Source of the DNA: an uncultured Oscillospiraceae bacterium
GTDB taxonomy: Bacteria > Bacillota > Clostridia > Oscillospirales > Oscillospiraceae
DNA length: 53,575 bases
Direction: 5' to 3'
NCBI GenBank assembly: GCA_934591745.1
Contig: CAKTPQ010000009.1
Span: 1-53,575, forward strand
Shown: positions 35,481-43,651 of the stretch, in pieces
Layout of the letters: every line of letters starts with the position of its first letter
Numbering within the stretch: the first letter of the stretch is position 1
Notes under the pieces: generated by a model
Database searches by the model: none
The model's input: only the letters and a program-made list of their open reading frames with translations
What the model was told of the DNA's origin: nothing
Program-made: the position numbers and the translations under genes

Positions 35481-35585
35481 ATGGATCGTCTGAGCCGCGC
35501 AAAAGTCCATATTTTTCCTGTGTGCGCTTCCTCTGCCGGAGCGTGCGCCGTCAGCATCGCCGAATGCCGCTTTATCCAGCGGTGA
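35481..35585 (+). CDS. Possible 34-residue leader peptide upstream of prs
   Basis: A short open frame starting ATG at 35481 behind GGGGAGGAAGGG, stopping with TGA at 35583. The product has three Cys and many Ala (KVHIFPVCASSAGACAVS in the middle) and no resemblance to a known peptide. The second half of the frame overlaps the 5' side of a branched terminator hairpin, so a translating ribosome would interfere with the hairpin. That is the layout of translational attenuation. It might instead be a chance frame in a small RNA. Confidence 0.4.
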   Translation: MDRLSRAKVHIFPVCASSAGACAVSIAECRFIQR

Positions 35586-35608
35586 GAGGCGGGGCGACGG
35601 CGTTTTTT
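35546..35608 (+). terminator. Branched terminator/attenuator before prs
   Basis: Three nested helices: CGCCGTC (35546-35552) with GACGGCG (35596-35602); CGCC (35558-35561) with GGCG (35588-35591); CCGC (35567-35570) with GCGG (35579-35582). Six T follow at once (35603-35608). It lies 83 bases before the prs start and after a promoter, with no full-size gene between. Confidence 0.6.
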
Positions 35609-35690
35609 GTTTGTTTTTTAACAGGTAGAGCGCGACAGAAAACAGTCAAAAAAATGTTCCGTTACGGACAGAAAGCGAGAGGGTAACACC

Positions 35691-36650
35691 ATGATTTCTC
35701 ACGGCAAGGATATCAAGATCTTCACCGGCAACGCCAACCCCGCACTGGCACAGGAGATCTGCAGGCGCATCGGCATCAAGCTGGGCGAGGCGGAGGTCAA
35801 ATCCTTCGCGGACGGCGAGGCTTCTGTCTCCCTGTATGAGAGCGTCCGCGGCAGCGATGTGTTCCTGATCAACTCCACCTGCAAGCCGGTCAATGACAGC
35901 CTGATGGAGCTGCTCATCATGATCGATGCCTGCAAGCGTGCCTCCGCAGGCCGTGTCACTGCGGTGATCCCCTATTTCGGCTATGCCCGTCAGGACCGCA
36001 AGGCCAAGAGCCGCGATCCCATCTCCGCCAAGCTGGTGGCCAACATGCTCACCGCCTCCGGCGCTGACCGCGTGCTGACCATGGATCTCCATGCCAGCCA
36101 GATCCAGGGCTTCTTTGATATCCCCGTGGACAATCTGCTGGGCAATCCCGTGTTCGTGGATTACTACGCCAAGAAGTTTGGCGAGAAGTGCGAGGATATG
36201 GTGGTGGTGTCTCCCGACGTGGGCTCCGTGGCCCGCGCCCGCACCTTCGCCCAGAAGCTGCACATGAGTCTGGCCATCGTGGATAAGCGCCGCCAGAAGG
36301 CCAATCAGTGTGAGGTCATGAACGTCATCGGCGATGTGTCCGGCAAGGACTGCATCCTGTTCGACGACATGATCGACACCGCCGGCTCCATCTGCAACGC
36401 CGCCAAAGCCATCGTGGAGGTGGGCGGCGCCAACAGCGTGTACGCCTGCGCCAGCCACGGCGTGCTGTCCGGCCCGGCGCTGGAGCGCCTGAGCGCCAGC
36501 GTCATCAAGGAGGTCGCGCTGCTGAACACCATCCCCGAGACTATGGGCGAGGGCTGCGACAAGATCAAGTACCTGTCCGTGGCGCCCATGTTCGCCGAGG
36601 CCATCGAGCGTATCTATCAGGAGATATCCATCGCCAAGCTGTTCAACTGA
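35691..36650 (+). CDS. prs: Ribose-phosphate pyrophosphokinase (PRPP synthetase)
   Basis: 319 residues. Makes phosphoribosyl pyrophosphate from ribose-5-phosphate and ATP for nucleotides, His and Trp. Motifs: IKIFTGNANPALAQEI at the N-terminus, the catalytic flexible loop PYFGYARQDRKAKSRDPISA, the MDLHASQIQGFFDIPVDNL segment, and the PRPP-binding loop LFDDMIDTAGSI. GAGAGGG lies before the ATG. The leader region upstream suggests control before the ribosome reaches the gene. A hairpin and the pth promoter follow. Confidence 0.98.
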   Translation: MISHGKDIKIFTGNANPALAQEICRRIGIKLGEAEVKSFADGEASVSLYESVRGSDVFLINSTCKPVNDSLMELLIMIDACKRASAGRVTAVIPYFGYARQDRKAKSRDPISAKLVANMLTASGADRVLTMDLHASQIQGFFDIPVDNLLGNPVFVDYYAKKFGEKCEDMVVVSPDVGSVARARTFAQKLHMSLAIVDKRRQKANQCEVMNVIGDVSGKDCILFDDMIDTAGSICNAAKAIVEVGGANSVYACASHGVLSGPALERLSASVIKEVALLNTIPETMGEGCDKIKYLSVAPMFAEAIERIYQEISIAKLFN

Positions 36651-36655
36651 ACGCT

Positions 36656-36683
36656 TTGCAAACGGCGCAGAATGTGTTATAAT
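36656..36683 (+). promoter_or_regulatory. Promoter for pth
   Basis: TTGCAA (36656-36661), 16 bases, TATAAT (36678-36683). It sits directly against the prs terminator; initiation at about 36690 would fall inside the first hairpin arm. Confidence 0.75.
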
Positions 36684-36716
36684 AGAGGGACTGCGTTCGC
36701 AGTCCCTCTTTACTTT
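36684..36716 (+). terminator. Terminator after prs, overlapping the pth start region
   Basis: AGAGGGACTGC (36684-36694) and GCAGTCCCTCT (36699-36709) with loop GTTC, then TTACTTTT. RNA started at the pth promoter would lack part of the 5' arm and so avoid termination. Confidence 0.75.
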
Positions 36717-36736
36717 TGAAAAAGGAGGCGGGAGCC

Positions 36737-37333
36737 TTGTTTTTTGATCGGAAGCAGACCGGCGGCGTCAACTGGATCCTGGTGGGTCTTGGCAACCCCG
36801 GTAGCAAGTATGAGTCCACCCGGCACAATATGGGGTGGCTGGCGCTGGACAGCTTGATGGAAAAGGAAAATTTCAAGCTCACCAAGCTGCGGTTCAAGGC
36901 GTGGACGGGCATTCTGGAGCGGAACGGCAATAAGATCCTGGTGATGAAGCCCCAGACCTATATGAATCTGTCCGGCGAGGCGGTGGGCGAGGCGGCCCGC
37001 TTCTACAAGGTGCCGGCGGACCATGTGGTGGTCATCTCCGATGATGTGTCCCTGCCGGTGGGCAAGCTGCGCATCCGCAAAAGCGGGTCCGCCGGCGGTC
37101 ACAACGGCCTGAAGAACATCATCCAGCATCTGGGCACCGACGGCTTTCCGCGCATCAAGGTGGGCGTGGGTATGCCGGAGCACCCGGATCACGAGATGAT
37201 CGACTGGGTCATCGGAAAGCCCCAGGGCGAGGAGGCCAAGCTGCTGCGTGCTGCGCTGGACCGTGCGGCGGAGGCGGCGCTGTGCCTGATGGAGCAGGGG
37301 GCGGATACGGCCATGAACCGCTTCAACGGGTAA
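36737..37333 (+). CDS. pth: Peptidyl-tRNA hydrolase
   Basis: 198 residues. Releases peptides from stalled peptidyl-tRNA. ILVGLGNPGSKYESTRHNMG carries the conserved Asn and catalytic His, followed by KPQTYMNLSGEAV, ISDDVSLPVGKLRIRKSGSA and GGHNGLKNI. I assign the TTG at 36737 as start because AAAGGAGG ends eight bases upstream; no ATG or GTG is available before the conserved region. This adds about 11 residues (MFFDRKQTGGV) to the usual N-terminus. mfd follows after 96 bases. Confidence 0.96.
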   Translation: MFFDRKQTGGVNWILVGLGNPGSKYESTRHNMGWLALDSLMEKENFKLTKLRFKAWTGILERNGNKILVMKPQTYMNLSGEAVGEAARFYKVPADHVVVISDDVSLPVGKLRIRKSGSAGGHNGLKNIIQHLGTDGFPRIKVGVGMPEHPDHEMIDWVIGKPQGEEAKLLRAALDRAAEAALCLMEQGADTAMNRFNG

Positions 37334-37429
37334 CGTTTTTTCAGGTAAATTTCAGCAAAGCCACATAGAATATAAACCGGAAATGCAGGCGGCGGCGACG
37401 CGCCGCTTTCAGAGAGGAGGGGAGAGCAC

Positions 37430-40400
37430 ATGGAAGGATTGATACGGCAGCTGCTGACACTGCCCCAGCTGCAGGAGCTGACAGCCGGCATGGACGGCCG
37501 GGAAAAGCACAGCATGATCACGGGGCTCTCCCCGGTGCAGCGGGCCGCCGTGGCGGCGGCTGCGGCATCGCGGACCGGCAGGCCGCTTCTGATGCTGTGC
37601 GCTGATGAGCAGGAGTGTGTCCGGCAGGCGGCGGACCTGCGGGCGCTGACCGGTCAGGAGCCGGTGGTGCTGCCGGCCCGGGAGCTGCAGCTGCGGCCCG
37701 CGGCGGCGTACAGCCGCCAGTGGGAGTACCGGCGGCTGTGGGCGCTGTACCGTCTGGCACAGGAGGAGCCGCAGGTGGTGGTAGCCACGGCGGCAGCTAT
37801 GGCGCAGCTGTGCCTGCCGCCTGAGATACTGCGGCAGACCGCCTTCACGCTGGAGGTGGGACAGCAGTACGACGTGACGGCGCTGACGGCGCAGCTCACC
37901 GCTTCCGGGTATGTCCGCGCCCAGCAGGTGGAGGGCGCGGGACAGTTTGCCCTGCGGGGCGGCATTCTGGACATTTTCTCACCCGGGCCGGACAGGCCGG
38001 TGCGCTGTGAGTTTTTCGACGATGAGCTGGACAGCATGGGCGATTTCGATGTGACCACCCAGCGCCGCGTGGAGAACCGGCAGACCTTTACGGTGCTGCC
38101 GGCGGGAGAGGTGCTGCCGTTCCACGATGCGGCCACGGCGGAGAGCGCCGCCCGGCGGATGGACGCAGCGGCAAAGCGTCTGGCGAAGAAGGAGAATGCC
38201 GCCGCCCTGCGGCAGCGGCTGGAGGAGGACGCCCAGTCTCTGCGGCAGGGGGTGACGCCCCCCGGCGGCGACCGGTATCTGGCGGCGGTGTACCCCGACG
38301 CGGCCACGGCCTTCGACTATCTGCCGGCGGACTGTCTTGTCTGCGTCAGCGAGGCGGGCCGGGTGCAGGAGGCACTGAAGGCCTTTGTATGGCAGGTGAA
38401 GCAGGATGTAACGGCGTCCATGGAGGCCGGTCAGATGGCAGGCGCCTTCGGGCGGCTGACGCTGACGGAGGCGGAAACGGCGGCGGCGCTGGAGCGGTTC
38501 CCTGTGTGCCAGATGGAGAGCCTGCCCACCAGCCGGTATCTGGTGGCGCCCAAGCTGCTGCTGGACATCTCCGCCAAGCAGCTTTCCAGCTACGGCGGTA
38601 GTCTGGAGACGGCGGCCACCGACATCGTACACTACCTTACCGCCGGGTACGGCGTGCTGGTGCTGTGCGGCGGCGAGGTGCGGGCCAGAAATATGCAGCA
38701 GCTGCTGCGGGACAAAAAGATCCCCGCCGCGCTGGAACTGTCCGGCAGCACCGTGCCCCAGCGGGGGCAGGTGTGCATCACCGTGGGCGCACTCAGCGCA
38801 GGCAGCGAGTGGCCTGGGCTGAAGCTGGCGGTGCTGACAGAGGGACAGCTCACCGAAAAGCTGTCTGGCAGCAAAAGGAAGCCGCGGCCCGCCAAGGCCG
38901 ACAACCGGCAGAAGATACAATCCTACACCGACCTGACGGTGGGCGATCTGGTGGTGCATGTCCACCACGGCATCGGGCGGTTCGCCGGGATGCTGCGTCT
39001 GCCGGTGGACGGTGTGGAAAAGGACTATATCAAGATCAACTACGCCGGCAGCGACTGCCTGTATGTGCCGGCCACATCGCTGGATCTGGTGAGCAAATAC
39101 ATCGGCGGAGGCGACGAGGCGGCGGAAAAGACCAGACTGAACAAACTGTCCGGCGACCAGTGGGCCAAGACCACCCACCGAGCCAAGGCGGCGGCAAAGG
39201 ATCTGGCCGAGGGCCTTATCAAGCTGTACGCCCAGCGCCAGCGGGAGAAGGGCTTTGCCTTTTCGCCGGATTCCCCGTGGCAGCAGGAGTTCGAGGAGTC
39301 TTTTGACTACACGGAGACGGACGATCAGCTGGTGGCCATCCGGGACATCAAGGGGGATATGGAGAAGCCGGCGCCCATGGACCGGCTGCTGTGCGGCGAT
39401 GTGGGCTACGGCAAGACGGAGGTGGCGCTGCGGGCGGCCATGAAGTGCATCCTGGACGGCAAGCAGACTGCCATTCTGGTGCCCACCACCGTGCTGGCCC
39501 AGCAGCACTATGCCACGGCCATCGCCCGGTTCCGGGCGTTCCCGGTGACGGTGGAGGTGCTGTCCCGGTTCCGGACACCGGCTCAGGTGAAGGACGTGCT
39601 GGCCCGGGTGAAGGAGGGCAGGGTGGATCTGCTCATCGGCACCCACAAGCTGCTGGCAAAGAACGTGGAATTCAAGGATCTGGGCCTGCTCATCATCGAC
39701 GAGGAGCAGCGCTTCGGTGTGACCCATAAGGAAAAACTGCGGGAGCGGGCGCGGCAGGTGGATACGCTGACACTGTCCGCCACCCCCATTCCCCGGACGC
39801 TGAACATGGCGCTCAGCGGCATCCGGGACATGAGCACCATCGAGCAGCCGCCTCAGGACCGCCAGCCGGTGCAGACCTACGTGCTGGAGCACGACTGGGG
39901 CATTATCGGCGAGGCCATCCGGCGGGAGCTGGACCGGGGCGGGCAGGTGTACTACCTGCACAACCGGGTGGAGAACATCGGCTCCACCGCCTCCCGTCTG
40001 CGGCAGATGCTGGGAGACGGCGTGACGGTGGAGACGGCCCACGGCAAGATGGCCGAGGGTGAGCTGAGCCGGGTCATGGGCCGCATGGCGGAAGGGGACA
40101 TCGACGTGCTGGTGTGTACCACCATCATCGAGACGGGCATCGACATTCCCAACGTGAATACCCTCATCATCGAGGATGCGGACCGGCTGGGGCTTAGCCA
40201 GCTCCACCAGATACGGGGGCGCATTGGCCGGTCGGCCCGCCGGGCCTACGCCTATTTGACGTACCGCGCCGGCAAGGTGCTGACGGAGGTGGCCGCCAAG
40301 CGGCTCACCGCCATACGGGAGTATGTGGAGTTCGGCTCCGGCTTCAGGATCGCCATGCGGGATCTGGAGATCCGGGGTGCCGGAAACCTGCTGGGGCCGG

Positions 40401-40993
40401 AACAGTCGGGCTATATGATGTCCGTGGGCTACGATATGTACCTGAAGCTGCTGAACGACGCGGTGCTGGAGCAGCAGGGCCGGGGCGCGGAGGTGCGGAC
40501 GGAGTGCTCCGCCGATCTGACGGTGCCGGCCTATATCCCGGAGGACTATGTGCCTGCCGCCGAGCAGCGGATGGACCTGTACCGCCGCATCGCCGCGCTG
40601 CGGACGCCAGCGGACGAGGCCGATCTCATGGACGAGCTGCTGGACCGGTACGGCGACGTACCCAAGCCGGTGGCAGCGCTGCTGGACGTGGCCATGCTGC
40701 GTTCGGCTGCCATGGAGACGGGCATCACTGATATCACCCAGAAGGGGCGGCAGCTCCTGTTCAGCTTCGACACGCGCATCGACCCGGCGGCGCTGCTGGC
40801 GGTGTGTACCATGGCGGGCTACCGCAACCGCCTGCAGCTGGCGGCGGGGACATCGCCCCGGCTGACACTGTTCCTGCAGCCCAATGAGAATGCATTGGAC
40901 GCCGCGGGCGCCCTTGTAGAGCAGCTTCGCCTGCAGCAGAATGAGATACAGGGACAGAAGTCCCAAGAAGGAGGAAATAACCATGAAGAATAA
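37430..40993 (+). CDS. mfd: Transcription-repair coupling factor
   Basis: 1187 residues. Pushes or removes stalled RNA polymerase and recruits UvrA. Domain order is typical: UvrB-like N-terminal part (QYDVTALTAQLTASGY, QFALRGGILDIFSPG), RNA-polymerase-interacting Tudor-like domain (VGDLVVHVHHGIGRFAGM), then the RecG-type translocase with Walker A LLCGDVGYGKTEVALRAA (Lys662), DEEQ box IIDEEQRFGV, and the TRG-region RDLEIRGAGNLLGPEQSG. A C-terminal regulatory domain follows. GAGGAGGGGAG precedes the ATG. The last 11 bases overlap the foldase start. Confidence 0.98.
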   Translation: MEGLIRQLLTLPQLQELTAGMDGREKHSMITGLSPVQRAAVAAAAASRTGRPLLMLCADEQECVRQAADLRALTGQEPVVLPARELQLRPAAAYSRQWEYRRLWALYRLAQEEPQVVVATAAAMAQLCLPPEILRQTAFTLEVGQQYDVTALTAQLTASGYVRAQQVEGAGQFALRGGILDIFSPGPDRPVRCEFFDDELDSMGDFDVTTQRRVENRQTFTVLPAGEVLPFHDAATAESAARRMDAAAKRLAKKENAAALRQRLEEDAQSLRQGVTPPGGDRYLAAVYPDAATAFDYLPADCLVCVSEAGRVQEALKAFVWQVKQDVTASMEAGQMAGAFGRLTLTEAETAAALERFPVCQMESLPTSRYLVAPKLLLDISAKQLSSYGGSLETAATDIVHYLTAGYGVLVLCGGEVRARNMQQLLRDKKIPAALELSGSTVPQRGQVCITVGALSAGSEWPGLKLAVLTEGQLTEKLSGSKRKPRPAKADNRQKIQSYTDLTVGDLVVHVHHGIGRFAGMLRLPVDGVEKDYIKINYAGSDCLYVPATSLDLVSKYIGGGDEAAEKTRLNKLSGDQWAKTTHRAKAAAKDLAEGLIKLYAQRQREKGFAFSPDSPWQQEFEESFDYTETDDQLVAIRDIKGDMEKPAPMDRLLCGDVGYGKTEVALRAAMKCILDGKQTAILVPTTVLAQQHYATAIARFRAFPVTVEVLSRFRTPAQVKDVLARVKEGRVDLLIGTHKLLAKNVEFKDLGLLIIDEEQRFGVTHKEKLRERARQVDTLTLSATPIPRTLNMALSGIRDMSTIEQPPQDRQPVQTYVLEHDWGIIGEAIRRELDRGGQVYYLHNRVENIGSTASRLRQMLGDGVTVETAHGKMAEGELSRVMGRMAEGDIDVLVCTTIIETGIDIPNVNTLIIEDADRLGLSQLHQIRGRIGRSARRAYAYLTYRAGKVLTEVAAKRLTAIREYVEFGSGFRIAMRDLEIRGAGNLLGPEQSGYMMSVGYDMYLKLLNDAVLEQQGRGAEVRTECSADLTVPAYIPEDYVPAAEQRMDLYRRIAALRTPADEADLMDELLDRYGDVPKPVAALLDVAMLRSAAMETGITDITQKGRQLLFSFDTRIDPAALLAVCTMAGYRNRLQLAAGTSPRLTLFLQPNENALDAAGALVEQLRLQQNEIQGQKSQEGGNNHEE

Positions 40994-42044
40994 CTGGATA
41001 CGCCTGATCGCCGGTGCGCTGGCCTCTGTCGTGCTGGTGGGGGCCATCGCCCTCACCGGCGGTATGAAGAAGGGCAGCCGCACCGACGGCCTGCTGTATG
41101 AGGCCAGCGGGCTGCATCCCGACGCGGAGCTGCTGCTTATCGGCGGCCAGACTGTGACGGCGGAGGAGTATCTGTACTGGCTGGCCTACGACTGCGAGTA
41201 TCTGAGCACCTATGTGCCCAATGTGGACTGGAGCGCAGAGCTGACAGAGGGCCTGACCTACGGAGACTACGCCAAGACCGACACACTGGAGACGGTGAAG
41301 CTGTACAGCGTGGTGCGCGCCTGGGCAGAGGAAGCCGGCGTGACGCTGACCGAGGAGGATCAGGCGGCGCTGGATGCCCAGCGGCTGGAGTATGTGACGT
41401 ACTACGGCGGTGAGGAGGCCTATCAGCAGCAGCTGGAGGCTCAGGGCATCACCGAGGAGGTCTATGACCGCATTAACGAGACGGCATACCTGTACCAGCG
41501 GCTGCAGAGCGAGTTCTGCACCGAGGGCGGCGCCCTGTATCCCGACAGCGCGGCACTGGCCCAGTACGCGGCGGACAACGGCTATCTGACGGGCAAGGTC
41601 ATCTATGTACCTGCCGGTGACGGCGCCGAGGAGGAGGCCAACGGCTACCTCAAGCGGATGCAGGAGGCGGAGGATAAGATCGCCGAGCACGCAGCCATCT
41701 GTCAGGAACGGGAGGTGGATCAGCTTGACAGCATCACCTTTGCCGCCGCGGCAGGCGATTCCCTCAGCGATGCGCTGAGTCAGGCGGTCTCCGTTCTGCA
41801 GCCCAACGAGCTGACCGATGTGGTGGCTATGGATGAGGGCTATTATATCTTCCTGCGGGAGGAAACGGATCTGTCCGCCGTGCTGCCCACGTATTTCAAC
41901 GAACTGCTGCAGGCCCGGCGCAGCGAGGCACATGTGGTCTACAACGAGGAGCTGTACGCGTCTATCGACACCGGCGCATTCTACGAGAAGCTGACGCAGC
42001 TTCGCAGTGAGCTGGGCCAGACGCCCCAGCAGGCCGAGCAGTAA
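40983..42044 (+). CDS. Membrane-anchored PrsA/SurA-like foldase
   Basis: 353 residues. A signal-anchor (IRLIAGALASVVLVGAIALT, about residues 5-24) directs it to the outer face of the membrane. The sequence follows the SurA/PrsA pattern: a short strand with LLLIGGQTVTAEEYLYWLAY, a helical chaperone part (EAGVTLTEEDQAALDAQRLE), then a degenerate parvulin-like segment (LTDVVAMDEGYYIFLREETD). Peptidyl-prolyl isomerase activity is uncertain because the catalytic histidines are not evident. It overlaps mfd by 11 bases with AAGGAGG inside mfd, so it is co-translated. Confidence 0.78.
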   Translation: MKNNWIRLIAGALASVVLVGAIALTGGMKKGSRTDGLLYEASGLHPDAELLLIGGQTVTAEEYLYWLAYDCEYLSTYVPNVDWSAELTEGLTYGDYAKTDTLETVKLYSVVRAWAEEAGVTLTEEDQAALDAQRLEYVTYYGGEEAYQQQLEAQGITEEVYDRINETAYLYQRLQSEFCTEGGALYPDSAALAQYAADNGYLTGKVIYVPAGDGAEEEANGYLKRMQEAEDKIAEHAAICQEREVDQLDSITFAAAAGDSLSDALSQAVSVLQPNELTDVVAMDEGYYIFLREETDLSAVLPTYFNELLQARRSEAHVVYNEELYASIDTGAFYEKLTQLRSELGQTPQQAEQ

Positions 42045-42104
42045 GGCCTGTGTCCGTCAAAATGACGGAAAGCGGCGGCCTGATATGCACCTTTTGACGA
42101 TTTT

Positions 42105-42152
42105 TTAACAAACTTGCAATTCATAGTTGACTATTGTTAAAAAGTTGACTAT
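42105..42152. promoter_or_regulatory. Rex-like site and repeated dyads upstream of the thiolase promoter
   Basis: TTGTTAAaaagTTGACTA (42134-42151) has one perfect and one 5-of-7 half of the clostridial Rex consensus TTGTTAANNNNTTAACAA; a separate TTAACAA lies at 42105-42111. The 10-mer AGTTGACTAT is repeated at 42125-42134 and 42143-42152, 18 bases apart; the first is part of the perfect palindrome ATAGTTGACTAT. Rex control of thiolase is established in solvent-forming clostridia; here it is inference. Confidence 0.45.
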
Positions 42153-42160
42153 CATGAGCG

Positions 42161-42189
42161 TAGACATTCGTTATACGAAGCTGTATAAT
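42161..42189 (+). promoter_or_regulatory. Thiolase promoter with a dyad in the spacer
   Basis: TAGACA (42161-42166), 17 bases, TATAAT (42184-42189). The spacer holds the perfect inverted repeat TTCGTtatACGAA (42167-42179). Confidence 0.8.
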
Positions 42190-42218
42190 GAGCTTAATCT
42201 TTATAGGAGGTAACTTTC

Positions 42219-43475
42219 ATGAAAGACCTGTATGTTGTCAACTGCTGCAGAACCGCGATCGGTTCCTTTGGCGGCTCCCTGAAGAACACCCCCGCTGCCG
42301 ACATGGGCGCTGTGGTGGTCAAGGAGGCTCTGAAGCGCGCCAACATTGCACCTGAGAACGTGGATGAGCTGATGTTCGGCTGCATCCTGACCTCTGCTCA
42401 GGGCCAGAACGTGGCGCGTCAGGTTTCTATCAAGGCTGGCATCCCCTATTCCGTGCCTGCCTACACCGTCGGCATGGTCTGCGGCTCCGGTATGAAGTCC
42501 GTCATTGAGGGCGCCCGTTCCATCCTGGCAGGTGACTCCGACATCGTGGTCTGCGGCGGTACCGAGAACATGAGCGCCGCTCCCTTTGCCTCCATGGACG
42601 CCCGCTGGGGCGCTCGTATGGGCGACAAGAAGCTGGTGGACACCATGATCAAGGACGGTCTGTGGGACGCCTATAACAACTACCACATGGGTACCACCGC
42701 CGAGAACATCAACGATATCTGGGGCATCACCCGCCGCGAGCAGGACGAGTTTGCCGCCGCCTCCCAGCAGAAGGCAGAGGCCGCACAGGCATCCGGCCGC
42801 TTCGATGATGAGATCGTCCCCGTGATGGTCAAGGTCAAGAAGGACATGGTCCCCTTCGCCAAGGACGAGTATCCCAAGGCCGGCGTCACCGCTGACAGCA
42901 TCGCCAAGCTGAAGGGCGCGTTCCCCGTGGGTCCCGAGTCCCCCAATCCTCAGGTGGTACATACCTTCGAGGTCACCGGCGCACGGGATGCTGCCGATAA
43001 GGGCACCCAGCGTGTCACCGCCGCTAACGCCTCCGGCATCAACGACGGCGCTGCCGCCATCGTGCTGGCCTCCGGCGAGGCTGTGGAGAAGTACGGTCTG
43101 AAGCCCATGGCCAAGCTGATCGGCTGGGGCCAGGGCGGCGTGGATCCCAAGATCATGGGCGTTGGCCCCGTGGTGGCTTCCCGCAACGCCATGAAGAAGG
43201 CTGGCGTGACCATCGACGACATCGACCTGATCGAGGCCAACGAGGCTTTCGCCGCCCAGTCCATCGCTGTGGCCCGCGAGCTGCACTTTGACATGAGCAA
43301 GGTCAACGTCAACGGCGGCGCTATCGCTCTGGGTCATCCAGTGGGTGCCTCCGGTGCGCGTATCATCGTCACCCTGCTGCACGAGATGCAGAAGCGCCCC
43401 GAGGCCAAGAAGGGTCTGGCGACCCTGTGCATCGGCGGCGGCATGGGCACCGCTGTGGTGTTCGAGAAGTGCTGA
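42219..43475 (+). CDS. thlA: Acetyl-CoA C-acetyltransferase (thiolase)
   Basis: 418 residues. Condenses two acetyl-CoA to acetoacetyl-CoA, the entry to butyrate formation. The nucleophile is Cys88 in VCGSGMKSV; His373 is in GGAIALGHPVGASGARI and Cys404 in CIGGGMG; NEAFAAQ is also present. The protein is about 25 residues longer than common bacterial thiolases because of an insertion at about residues 236-264 (from FPVGPESPNPQVVH to GTQRVTA), just before the conserved NASGINDGAA. AGGAGG lies before the ATG. Codons favour CGT, GCT and GGT as in tuf, so expression is high. crt, hbd and bcd are not adjacent. Confidence 0.95.
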   Translation: MKDLYVVNCCRTAIGSFGGSLKNTPAADMGAVVVKEALKRANIAPENVDELMFGCILTSAQGQNVARQVSIKAGIPYSVPAYTVGMVCGSGMKSVIEGARSILAGDSDIVVCGGTENMSAAPFASMDARWGARMGDKKLVDTMIKDGLWDAYNNYHMGTTAENINDIWGITRREQDEFAAASQQKAEAAQASGRFDDEIVPVMVKVKKDMVPFAKDEYPKAGVTADSIAKLKGAFPVGPESPNPQVVHTFEVTGARDAADKGTQRVTAANASGINDGAAAIVLASGEAVEKYGLKPMAKLIGWGQGGVDPKIMGVGPVVASRNAMKKAGVTIDDIDLIEANEAFAAQSIAVARELHFDMSKVNVNGGAIALGHPVGASGARIIVTLLHEMQKRPEAKKGLATLCIGGGMGTAVVFEKC

Positions 43476-43490
43476 AGCACAGCGAAAAAT

Positions 43491-43534
43491 GCATAAAAAA
43501 ACAGAGCCGCTTACGCGGCTCTGTTTTTTTATGC
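43491..43534 (+). terminator. Very strong terminator after thiolase
   Basis: A 20-bp perfect stem (43491-43510 with 43515-43534), loop TTAC, seven T. Outer bases GCACAGC and GCTGTGC can extend it. Confidence 0.95.
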
Positions 43535-43600
43535 TGTGCGTGCGAGAAAGCACCTGCTTTTACCGCAAAAACAGACAACAAAACGTATAATATGGCAAAA

Positions 43601-43635
43601 AGATCACCCTGCGTATTAAATACGCGGGGTGATCT
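43601..43635 (-). terminator. Terminator after prfB
   Basis: AGATCACCC and GCGTA pair with TACGC and GGGTGATCT around one mismatch; on the minus strand five T follow. Confidence 0.85.
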
Positions 43636-43651
43636 GATAGCTTACGGGGAA

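Noticed and set aside
37979..41083. A 1034-codon open frame on the minus strand opposite mfd, and similar ones at 4276-6339 (687), 22411-25119 (902), 30932-33439 (835, plus strand) and 33231-35261 (676, plus strand)
   Set aside because: The first three are exactly co-phased with the real genes. They are open because the genes hardly use TTA, CTA and TCA, whose complements are stops. The products are His/Leu/Gly-rich shadows, while the opposite strand encodes clearly conserved proteins.
42167..42179. TTCGTTATACGAA resembles part of a loxP arm
   Set aside because: Only the short dyad is shared; there are no 13-bp arms, 8-bp core or recombinase gene. It fits better as an operator in the promoter spacer.
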